Assembly (NCBI GenBank): GCA_963556495.2
Contig: OY747710.1
Coordinates: 4,712,501-4,776,500, forward strand
Length of the DNA: 64,000 bases
Direction of reading: 5' to 3'
Origin: Valencia hispanica
Taxonomy: Eukaryota; Chordata; Actinopteri; Cyprinodontiformes; Valenciidae
The position numbers and the translations under genes were made by a program. Under the pieces are notes generated by a model. It made no database searches and had not been told where the DNA came from. It saw nothing but the letters and a program-made list of their open reading frames with translations. Below, piece by piece: positions 45,601 to 57,700 of the stretch (positions are counted from its first letter, which is position 1; the number at the start of each line of letters is the position of its first letter).

Positions 45601-48600
45601 CTGAAAATATTTGCAGAAAGTTAGCCATGACGTTTTTAATTGAGGAAAAAGGATGGAACAGATTTTTGGGGAGATTGGAGTCTAAATTTTGAAACAGAGA
45701 TTCTGCTTTTCTGCATGGTTCCTCACTTGATGCTATTTAATATCCGACGTTGTTTAGGAGAAGTTAAGGCGGCCCTAGTTTGTGATGGAAGGAGAGAGGA
45801 AGAAAAATAGCTTCTGAACACAGCAGCATGTCCTGCTTCCTGTGTTTGTTTCCACTTATTATGTGCTTCCTGTATGTAACCGGGGGAACTGGGGGAACTT
45901 TAAGAATAAAGAGAGCTACGGGCTTCAGAAGCAGATTGGATCTGACAAATAACACAAACGCAGCCGAGGCTTTTTACAGCCGTGTACTGGATGGGGAAAA
46001 AAGGTTCAATAAATTGAAGCGATGAAAAGCTGCAAATAACTTGAAAAACCCTTCAGTTCATGTGATTCACACCAGCCGCCTGTGTTCAATAGTCCTGAAA
46101 GCTCAACAGCCAAACACATGCTCCAACAACAGAATAGGTTCTACTCTATCTGACCCAGATTTAGTCAAGCTGTAAAAGACCGGTGCTCTGCTGAGAATGA
46201 TTTCATTTCTCAAAAGCAACTCTATATGTTTTAGCTTCAGCGTCCAGAAAGAGAAAACTGTTAAAAGGTTCCTTCATGGCAGACAGGATCCCTCCGCTAC
46301 AGTCTGGGGTTTGAATCCTGGCCTTGGGTTTTTTCTGCATGGAGCTTTTATGTTCACCTACTGCATGCATCGGTTCTCTCTGGGTACTCCAACTTCCTCC
46401 CAAAGTCCAGAACCATTTGTTGAACATGGGGTCGTGTTAACCGAATATTTTCCGAATTTGACCCTTTAAAAAAAAAAAAACGGTGATGGAAAAATCTGAA
46501 GACTGTCCGTCATTTTGACAGATCAGTATTCACACCTCTGACACTTGGTGCAGACGCATAGACATTTTTAACTTTAAGCAGGGAGAGTAGGTGACTGGAT
46601 CAATAAAAAACTAAAACTAAAAAGATTCCCATGAGAGCATCAGAGCATCATCTCAGACCTGGACACCGTACTCGATGCATCTCTCTAACCGGGAGCTAAC
46701 AGAGCGTTGAAGAGTTCCTGAGGCTCCCAAGAGCCCGGTGTCGTGCCAACCCCCGGTGCATGCTGCGGGATTTCCTCCCTCCAAAGCAATAGCTTGCTGG
46801 GCAGGAAACGGTTTGTACAGAGAGCCTTTTCCAACTTCTTATTGCTTCAACTGGAGAAATGCTCCGTGATTTCAAAACTGTGGCTGAAGTGGCGCTTTAA
46901 TTCCAGTCTCCAGTGTGGCAGCAGAGCGCGGATTCAGCCTCCAGAACAACATTTAAACCCCCAGGAAAAGTCATCTGTCCGAGGCAATAATTTAAAACGT
47001 CATGACAACAACCTCTGCAGCAATCCCACTATTTGATTACGCACAAACAGGTGAACATTTCAGTTCCACGTGGAGCAGGAGGAAGTTGTGAGACTGAACG
47101 TTCAGGGCACAGCAGGTGAACTGTTCGTTTTTTTAAGTTCTACAACTTATTGAATTGAATGTTATTTAAAATAAATTAAAAAATAAATACTACTGAATAT
47201 GTTATCTTTTAAAACAGTGTCAGGTAAACATTAGATTATGACCGGATTTGTTTTGACCCCGTCGGTCAAAATGACGAACATCTAAATTGTCCTGTGATGG
47301 ACCATCGACCTGCTTAGGGTGTTTTTTTGGGGGGGAAATTTTAGATGTTTCTACAACATCTATTATTTGAGTTCTGATTACTTTTTTTTTATTCACATTC
47401 CCAGAGTTATAAAACTGGCATTTAAAACTGGCTGCTTACATTCATGTGGACCTTTTCCTTTTTTTGTTTATATAGCACATTGTTAGACTTACAGCCCAAA
47501 CACAAGGTTAGCTTTTTATAAATGATAGCATAAGCCTAAGGCGGGTGCTTTGCTGAATGTTACACTGCATTAAAGCGGATGCATGGTCCAACTGGTTTAT
47601 CTACATGGGAAGGTCAACCGTAAGGGAAACAGAGGAGGGGAGAGGAGGGGAGATTGAAAGAGAGGGGGCATTGTTCTGGAAAAGGCTTCAGGGCTTTGTC
47701 TCTCAGCATGTATGTGTGCATGTGTGTCCACTGATTGAGGCTTTTGATTACACGAACATTGTCGTGTTGCTGCAAACGTGTTATCTTCATTAATTATATA
47801 TATACATGTAGAAGAAAAGCAACTTTTACTGCTTTATGAAAACCTGCATGTTCTTATCTGTGTTGTGGTGTGTGCATGTGGGCGTGTGTGTGTGACTGTG
47901 TAATGGGTGTGTCCACATGATGCCGCCTTCCGGGGGACCGGACTTGAGTCCTCCTTCAGGTGCGTAACAAAGCCTCGGTGTTGTGCAGAGTCCCGCTTCA
48001 CGGGGATAAACTTCCAGAAATCGGTCTGTGTTAAGAGGAGTTCCGGAAAAGAGGGGAGCGCAGATGAAAAGGGAAGGAAAATATAGGAAAAATGCTTATG
48101 GCTTCATCCTGAAGGTTTCCAGGAAGCTTAAGGATTCCTACCTGTCTGTACTTGCCCGGGAAGAGGTAACTAGTGTGACAGTTTTCTCTTTTACTCTCTG
48201 TGTGTATATGTGCTGAGTTCATGGGAAAGACGGAAGCGTTGGCAGGTTTATCCAGAACGAGTGGAGATAAAATCCAGAGGTCAACTAACATGCTGGTTTT
48301 TTAAGGCCCTTTGGCATTTTTAATGCCCTTAAGGAGCGTCCTATTTGAGCACTGACCTTCGGACAATTCAAGTTCAGGTAATGTGAGGGAGGTCAGTAGA
48401 GGCTGAATGGGTTTATTATGAATAATTACACCATAAACCTGATCTGGGTCACACCGTAGGGCTCTTCTGCTGTGAACATGTAAACTAAGATTGCTCTGGA
48501 ACCTTGCACTTGCCTTTTCAAGTGCTAACTTGACTTGGATCTTTGGAATTTTTTTTAAATCAATTAATAAAAAAAAAAAGATGTTGATTATTATTTCTGT

Positions 48601-51600
48601 TCTTTTCCTTTTTTAGTATTCTTTAATGTTTTTTTTATATTTATATGTTTTTAAATAATAATATTATAATATATAAGTATGTTTTTTAGTATTTTTGTGT
48701 TCTATTATTATTTTTAGATTTTTAAAAATGTTTTTCTAATTTTTAAATTTCCCGCCTTTATTAGGGATGTGTATTGGTAAAAATCTTGCGATGCAATATT
48801 TATGTGGATACAGGGGAGACTATATGATATATTGCGATACTATGAGTAAGACTGTATATTGTGATTTTTAAAACTGAATTTAACTGTAAAAAAAGTGTTG
48901 CAGCATTCTAAACACTCCAACCTGTTTCATACTTTAACACATCCAGTTTTATTACTAGATCTAGTTGATCCACTGGAACGACGAAGGTGAAAACAGACAC
49001 AAACCACCAGTCATACTTTTAATTTTACCACAAAAATGACATCAATGTCATCATTAATGGTTCCATTCAAATCCTGAAAAAAACCAAAATCGATACTTTG
49101 TTTTATATATATATATATACGCACAAACCCGTATATCCCACAACTCAACCTGTGCTGGGTTCAGTGCTCCTCACAAAAACAGCATGGCAGACCCAGACTG
49201 CATCCATGGTTCCATGGGAACGCCTCTTCTCAGTCCCGGACCGTATAGAGAGATTATCAGTCTACATCCCTCCCTGCTCTGCTACGCATGTAGTCTGCAG
49301 AAAGAAACGCGATAATGTCTTGTGTGATGTGCTGTTGGTTGCACAAATCGCTTTGATAAAAACAACAAAGCGTGTAAGATCTACAGAATTCCTTCGACTC
49401 GCCGCTTTCAAGCAAACAGAAGACATCTTTGGTTGCAGGGTATCAGAAGAAGTGACTGGAATGAGCAGATGATTAAAAAGGCAACAATCTTGGCTTGGCT
49501 AACAAACAAGCTAACATCGTTAACCAACACTGCAGCTGCTAGATTACCACAAATAATAACAACCAGAGTTATGTAAAGGTTCGGTGTCACACCCTTTGCG
49601 CACACATTTCGGTGTTGATAAGCAAATAATCCCTCTATTGTTCAGAAGAATACAGTTCAATTCAAAAATACTTTACTTAATAGATCCCAGAGGGAAATTT
49701 TGTGTTGTTCTATCTCATACTATTTAATTCTTCAAGAAGTTGTTGTAGATCCTTATGGCTGTGGGCGGTATGGATCTCCTCTAGCAGTCTGTGTTGCACC
49801 GAAACTGAAGAAGCCACTGACTGAAGACGCTCTGTTGTAGGATAGTCCTATGAAGAGGATGCTCAGGGTTGTCCAAAAATAATAAAAAACGGTCAGCTTT
49901 ACGTTCAGAGAATGCTAACAAGTTAGTTTGCCGTAGCAACTGGCGAAAAGATGAACAGGTTAAAAGGGCCATATGTAAATGTGATAGTGGAGTTTAAAAC
50001 AAAAGTTCCATGGATGTCTCCTGTATTTTCCTTAAAAAACAAAACAAAAGCAATGGCATCCGGTTTTGTCCTTTATTTACTTTTTCAGTCATATTTAGGA
50101 ATGGTAATAAATAGTGATGATTTGTGATTAAGACAGCTGCCCTGTGATTAAATAGATTAAAACATTTATTGTTTGACAGCCGTAATATATACAGTATATA
50201 TGTATATTGAGAAATAAAACCAGCCTTTGCAAGAGTTTTTAGAATGTTGGGTTTTTGGTGTTTTCCCTCATCAGAGGGTGTCTCCTAGGTGTTACTGTTG
50301 TGTTATGGAGATCAAAACAGTTGACTCACGACGACGCAGTTAGAGCCGTCGCACCAAAGGGGTCTGAAGATTGCATCTGTGACCCAGCACTTGGCTCTTG
50401 CACAATATGATGTAAATACACAGTAATTTTAGTTGGTGGGTTACCTTCAGATAAATGTTATACTGTACAGCTCATGGCGCTTGTGTATAGTCATAGGTCA
50501 TCTGCCTCTTATCTCTCGGTCTGTTTTGACAGTATTCAAATGTCTCCGGAGAGCAGCTGCACATTTCACACTTCTTTTCTGTGTAAGAGAGCTGTGACTC
50601 ATTAGCTCTGTGCAACCTAAGTTGGATCCTGCAACCCTAGAGCCACATGTGTAAGTGTGATAAGACTGAGCGTCAATGAAGCAGAGACAAGTTTCTGTGT
50701 ATTGATCACACTGGACTGAAGTTGATTAGAAAGGTTGTCAGTATGTTGTAGCATGTGAGTCATTATGTGTTTTTGGGGTGTTTTTTTTAAGGTGTTTAAA
50801 TGGTTAGTTTGCAGCAACAAGAATGACAAGAAATATTACTTGGTTGGATCTTAAGTCCAGGGCATTTTCTTCTTCTTGGGATTGCAAAATAAACTGCTAT
50901 ACTTGCAGGGTTGTGGGTCTGAACTAGAAACAGGTCAATATTACATTTTCATTGTACGATAACTTTGAGTAAATCTCAGAAACATATAATTGTCTTAAAA
51001 AGAAAATAAACAAATATTCCTAGTGCCGTTGTTATTGCAGTTGTAATAATGGTATTTATTACATTTGTTTGTTGTTATTGTAATTTAGATGCGTAAATGT
51101 AAAAGCATAGGCATATAATAAACACCTAATAATTCATTTTATTTTACCTTTTTATAAACTATTTGACATTACCTGAATAGTTAGTCAGGGGTGTACCGGT
51201 ACATGTATTTGTAATTTTTGGTACGGCCCTCTTGGTTCAGTATGCACATGTACCGAACGATACTAGCTGTTTTCTACCTGAACAGATGCAGAATGTTTAT
51301 GTGCAGAAATGTGTCATCAAAACAAAATAGAAAGGACTCCCAGCTATCACTAAACTCTGCTATCTAGGAACATTAATGGTTTCTTTGGCAGCTAAAGTAG
51401 AAAAAGAAAAACGAATTGAACCTGAACTTTGTGGCTACCAGTAGCATCCAATCATCCCAAACTCCTCAATTTGGATAAAATGCAAGTCGGCGGAATCCCC
51501 GTTGATGTGAAGGAATTTTCCCAACAGCTGCCCTTCCTGCATTCAAGTACAGCTGGGAGACTAGGTTGTTGAAATATCAAAACAACTCTAAAGTGATTTA

Positions 51601-54600
51601 AGCATATTTTATTCTCAAATTCTCAAATAATAATAAGTATTATTGAAACATTTCTAAACATTAATACTGGCTGTTTTCAGGTGGTTATATTGTTTTCTAT
51701 TCTGGCTATGTCTGCTTGTACTATTTTAGCTATTTAAAAAAAAATCCAATCAAATCTACAGTCAGTTCTATACTTTCAACTTTTTACCTCCGCCAAGGAA
51801 GTTCTGTTTTTGCCAGTGTTTGTTTGTTTGTTAGTTTGTCTGTCAGCAAACATAAATCAAAAAGATATAGACAGATATTCATGAAATTTTCCGGAAATTC
51901 CTGCAGTGGGACCAGGAACAAGTGATTAGATTTTGGGGGTGATCTGTATCATCGTCTGGGGGGGGGGGACTGAGTTGAAGGATTTCAGGAGAACATTTTT
52001 TTTGTTCAATGCAAAGAAGTCATATGAACGTTTGTATTTATTTTTCTTGATTAAAGTGTACCGGTCCGTGACTTTGAAACCTTAAATATGTACCGAACTG
52101 TGATATTCATGTCTGCTCAGGTAGAGCTTCTTAACGAATATGCTGTTTGTACCTTTAAAACAGGGTTACCTTATTAGGAGTGATGACGGTCGCTTCTTTA
52201 TTTTACACACCATGGCTGATACCAGAGCCAGAAATATTTCCAATGAGCTGAGTTTTACTATCTTGTAGCCAAGACAAAGTTGTAGGAGCCCTATTTCAGC
52301 CTGCTGACTGACAGAGCACAGCAACAGGTGGGGGCAGTGCTGCATTACTCCATGCTTCAAACAGAAAACTTAAAAAAAGAAACTTCTAATCTAAGAAACT
52401 GTATGATAAAAGAATAATTTCATCAGTTTTGAGGTTTTAACTTTTTAAATCCTTAGTATGTCCAGATTTGCTGTTCCTATTCTGCCCTTTGTTTTGTTTT
52501 TTTGAAAATATGTTACCATACATCCATCCATCCATTTTCTATACCCGTCTATGCTAATGCAGGGTTGCGGGGGGGCTGGTGCCTATCTCCAGCGGTCAAG
52601 GGGCGAGAGGCGGGGTACACCCTGGACAGGCCGCCAGTCCATCGCAGATGTTACCATCCAAAAACCCTTAAATATGAAAGCCCACGATGCGATTTGTTTT
52701 TTATGTGTCTCCTTCTCAGGCCGAGTCCTCACCGATGAAGACTACCTGGTACTGTCCTCTGGATTTGGTAAGAATGACAGGACCGAATGTTGCGACGTGC
52801 ACCGTGGGGTGTGTGAGTTAGTAGGGCAGCGGAATGGGGTAACTGTGTCAGGGACTTTCCCTCAGGCTAAAACAGTGTCGTTGGAGCTACAAGTAGGAAA
52901 TGAGTTCAGAGATGTTTGCATTGTTTTCATTACACATGACGGGAGGGCGTAAAAAACTGTGAATCTCCTTCTTATTTTTATCCGAAAAAGGGGCCAAAGT
53001 ACAAAGAAAGAGTTTCAGAAAGCGTGTGAAGAATTGAACAGTTTTAAACAAATGAAAGCTGTTTAAGACTTTTGTGCGGTGCTGTACGAGACGCCCAGCT
53101 CTCATTTTCTCTGATTTACAGTCCACCGTGGTGGAGGAGGAGGAGGATGGGATTATCTACACGGTTGTGGTCAAACAACAGCATGGTGCCCCAAACAGTC
53201 CGGTGGTAAGTCACTTTAAATTTGACACCGCTTCAGAAGACTCAGCAGGCATCAGCTTTAAGTGTCTTCCCTCTTCTCCTGTTGTTTCCAGTCAACCGTT
53301 TCCCGTTCCCAGTGCGTGAAAGCCGGAACCGAAGAGAAGCTGGTGCTCCACCTCCTCCACTCATTTTCATTGGGAGATTCCTCCTTCATTTCCATCTTCC
53401 TCTCCACCTATCGATCCTTCACCTCCACAGAGAGAGTGCTGGACATCCTCATTGACAGGTAGGTTACTATGAAGGGCCCTTTGTAAAGTTACACAGTCAA
53501 AAATTAACAGCAATAATTTGGGTTATTTAGCCCGTCATGAGAACAGAGGTCCACAACCCCCGGACCAGTACCACGCCACAGGCCTCACAGAAAGAATAAA
53601 CAACTTACAGGATTTCCATTTTATTTATTATCAGAGTCTAAACCATGAGTTATAAAAAAAAAAGATTGGATTCTCTTTGTTACACACACATATATGTATA
53701 TATATAAAACTCAATCTAGACGCATGTCAAGACGCTTGTGCTCAATCATGTGATACGTCACGGCTAAAAACAAAACCGCAAGCTAGCAAAATGATTAAAA
53801 AACAGGGGTCTCTGAAAAGTACCTTTGCCAAAAGAAAAGAAGTCAAGCGAAGAGACAGAAGAAGAGACTACAACTTCCAAGATAAAGAAAGCTACATTTG
53901 TCAGACAATACCAGGAGTCATACTTAAAATATGGATTTATTGTGACAGGCGATTTCTACACACAGAATCCTCTGCTCTGTATAATATGCGGCAACGTGCT
54001 TTCTAATGAGGCTATGAAACCTTTAAAACTGCCCCAGACAGACCGTCTCATTACAGAGAAACAGCAACAGGACTCCCACTGATATAGGGTTGTGGTGACT
54101 TGTATTTTTAATGCACTTTATATTAGTTTTTTTGTTGTAAATCGTATTTTAAAAGCATGTTTAAACTTTATCATTGCGACCAGAGAGCGTTAGGGGGCAG
54201 AAAGAATGTCACTCATGTTGTGTTGTTGGCGCGATGTTGCGGAAACGCTTATAACGTTACAAGCACACATTGGATTTAGATTTATTTTTACATTTCATGA
54301 TAACCCCATTTTTATGCCAGTCGTTGCCTTTTATTTTGTTACATTTATCCACTGGTCCGGGTATATAATGTCTGATATTAAACCGGTCAGCGGCGAAAAA
54401 GGGTTGGGGACCACTGATAAATATAAATAGGGATTAATTTTTCAAAGTGTTATTTAGGTCCATGTTATTTATTCACTCATAAATGTAATGGTTTTAAACT
54501 AACTATTTAGTTAACAAGTTGGATGTTTAGTTTACAATCTAAATATTTTATTATAAATCTAAATATTTAGTTTTGAAGCTAAATATGAGCTCCAAGCTAA

Positions 54601-54672
54601 ACATTTAGCTTCATAATAAACATTTAGTTCTAAGCTTTATATATATATATATATAAAGCTTAGAACTAAATG

Positions 54673-54722
<50 letters not shown>

Positions 54723-54725
54723 TTT

Positions 54726-54767
<42 letters not shown>

Positions 54768-57700
54768 GAACCAAATATTTAATTCAGAGTTAAATATTTA
54801 GCTAACATGCAAATTCACTTCCTGAGAAGTGAACTATCAATTTAAAAGCTGGGTCCTGCAAGCCTCGATATAACCTCCTGGTGCTGGTGAATCACTGTTG
54901 CTGTAAATCCATCTGCAAACTTCTGTATTGCTGTTGATCCTGGCATGTCGGGACAAAAACAAACAATGATAAAGAGGTGGCATTCAGGCTTGCTAGCAGT
55001 TTATATACAGGTTCGTAAGACCAAGCTTTTGTTTTGGTAGTCCACTTTCGCTTCTTGGCAAGTAAATTTGCACATTAGCTAAATATTTGGATCTGAGCTA
55101 AATGTTTAGTTTGAAGCTAAATATTTAGCTTGTAACTAAATATTTTGTTTTAACCTGTGGCAGTTATAAATGAATAAATAATGCAAATATGACCAAAAAT
55201 GACCCCCATTTATTTCTCTTATGAAAGGCTAAATAACCCAAATTATTGCTGGTAAAGTGTGACTGTGTAACTTTACATACGACACCCCATAGGTAACTGT
55301 ATCATGTGTGAGCGTTAAAGTCAAGCCCAGGTTTTCAGGAAGGATTAAAAATAGAGTCTTGTTGCAGTTCCTGTTGCAGCGATGCGCAGCAACTGGAGCA
55401 GCTCTCGGCTTCCTGTCTGGTCGGCTGTGCCGCCTGAATCAGTTTGATTCAGTCTGATTCTGGCTTGTAAAACCCTCACTCCACTGCTTACTCTGTGTCA
55501 AATGAGAGGAAAAATGTCAGACCGTAAATGATAATGGTTCTCACCACAGAGGAAAAAAACGACACAATTGTTCTTTTCTGATTCCAAGAAGAATATTTCC
55601 TCCACTACCTCTTGTCACTTAAATGCTGGTTCCTTTTGTTGGTATTATCTCTACCCCTTGATTTCTACTGTCTCCTTGGCTCTTCTTCCAGAAGCTAGAA
55701 CATTTTTAGTTCTCGCAGATTCCTCTCATCCAACAAAATTTGAGTTCCAGTATGCCATGCAGTGTACTCGGGCTTGGACGAGAGAGTGGTTTGCATGCAA
55801 ATTCATTCAGATCTTGTATCTTGTATTTACAATTTTAAAAAATAAAAACCCTCTTAAAACGTTTTCTAAATTCAGAGACATGTTGCATAGAGTCCCTTTT
55901 TGTTGTTTTAAATGATATCAGACTGGTTTCTCTTAGAAATGCGATAATTTGGGAAAAATTATGGGTTCAAGCTTTATCCTTAAGTAGCTAAGGATTGTAT
56001 CTAATTCCCTTGTTTGGGAATTTTTTTTTTTATTGTAAAGAGAACAAAATATTTGCATCAACACCTCAACCTGATCATAGATTTTGTCTGCAGAGGCTTG
56101 GAGAGGTCCTCTGGGGTATGGGGTGCCTTTTGTAATATTACACAGTCAAAAGTTAAAAGCAATAATTTAGTTTTTTAGCATGTGAAAATTCAAATAAATG
56201 GGTGCACTTTTTTCAAAGTCATATTTTTAGCCAGGTTTAATATATTTCACAGTTTCAAGATATATATTTAGTTCACAAATTAAATATTTAGCTCCAAACT
56301 AAACATTGCACATGTCAACTGAATATTGAGTCTACAAACTAAATACTTGGTTAGCTAAATATTTAGTTTGAAGTTAAATATTTAGCTAGCAAGCTCAACT
56401 GGCTAGCTACATATTTAGCTTTGAACTAAACATTTAGCATAGAGCAAAAAACTTAGCTAATATATAAACTTACATGCCGATAAGCAGAAGTGGACTACCA
56501 AAATAAAAGTTGGGTCTTGCGAACCTCTATATAAACTGCTGGCGAGACTAAATGTCACCTCTTTATTATTGTTTATTTTCGTGTCCAACATTTCAGCTTA
56601 GAATGTAGGAGGAGCTGTTCTAACGGCAACACAGATGTTTACTGATGAATATCCAGCAACAATGAGTGCACCAGCAGCAAAAGTTTATATAGAGGACCAA
56701 ACTCTTATTTGATTGTCCACTTCTCTGCGAGCAAATTAGCATATTCCCTAAATATTTGGCTGCGGGTTAAATATTTACTTTGGAGCTATATATTTAGCTA
56801 ACCAGTTTAGCTTGCTAGCTAAATATATAGCTTCTAAGTAAATATTTAGCTTGCTAACTAAATATTTAGTTTGAACATAAGTATTTCATTTTTAAACTAA
56901 ATGTTTAGCTTGCTAACTAAATATTTAGTTTGGAGCTAAATATTTGAGTTGTAATCATAATATTTAGCTTGCTAACTACATATTTAGCTTGAACCTACGT
57001 ATTTAATTTGTAAACTAAATATTTAGCTTGCTAGCTAAATATATAGCTTCTAAGTAAATATTTAGCTTGCTAACTAAATATTCAGTTTGAACATAAGTAT
57101 TAAATTTTTAAACTAAATGTTTAGCTTGCTAACTAAATATTTAGTTTGAACCTAAGTATTTAATTTGTAAACTAAATATTTAGCTTGCTAACTAAATACT
57201 TAGTTTGAAACTGTGACATTTATAAATGAATAAATAACATGGACACAAATATGACTTTGAAAAATGAACTGTCATTCATTTACTTATGACAGGCTAAATA
57301 ACCAAAATAATTGGTGTTAATAATAATTGCTGCATCATAGCTGGGTAATGAGTGCAGTATGGTGGACTGTGGTAGCAGCAGTGGTTTGCTATCTGTGACA
57401 TGTGGCGAGCACGACCGTGCTCCGCTTTTGTCTTCAGATATCATTTTTAATAGGAGGGCAATGCTGACCACATGCTAATGCTACAACCTCTTGATGCTCA
57501 CGCCAGGCTGACAGTGCTACAGTTAGTGTCTTAGCAGCTTTGTACAACAGAATAGGAGGAGAAAGGTTCACACTTTCTCCACTGGATGTTGTAAGGTCTT
57601 TAGACCGCAGGTCAAATACAAAATGTCATCTTTCTGTGAAAGAGAAGCTCTGGTGTCATGTTTAGTGATGAGGTGGAAGGAGAGGCAAAAGTATTAATAG

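Larger units (their letters stand above)
47291..52719. other. rgl2 large intron, right part: scattered repeat pieces
   Basis: A hAT-like stretch near 48762-49100 (GGGATGTGTATTGGTAAAAA), a LINE 3' fragment (49650-49980), a hAT-like region (51187-52130) holding the partner of the 4605 repeat, and a LINE tail (52525-52650). No coding exon before 52720. Confidence 0.45.
53472..55290. repeat. foldback repeat family, copy D (with nested hAT)
   Basis: Left end GGGCCCTTTGTAAAGTTACA begins about 13 bp after the rgl2 exon end at 53458. Right end ACTTTACATACGACACCCCA then TA. The arms contain CTAAATATTTAG words, a 54-bp palindrome and long AT runs. A hAT element occupies 53544-54416. Confidence 0.8.

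Noticed and set aside
49098..49472. 124-residue ORF in rgl2 intron 1
   Set aside because: No domain, preceded by an AT repeat, within a hAT-like repeat stretch; no acceptor or donor at its ends compatible with rgl2.
52722..52952. Reading [16 protein letters not shown] as a separate protein domain
   Set aside because: Looks protein-like but is out of phase with rgl2 exons, and upstream DNA is a LINE tail; treated only as an alternative frame of the candidate 48-bp exon.
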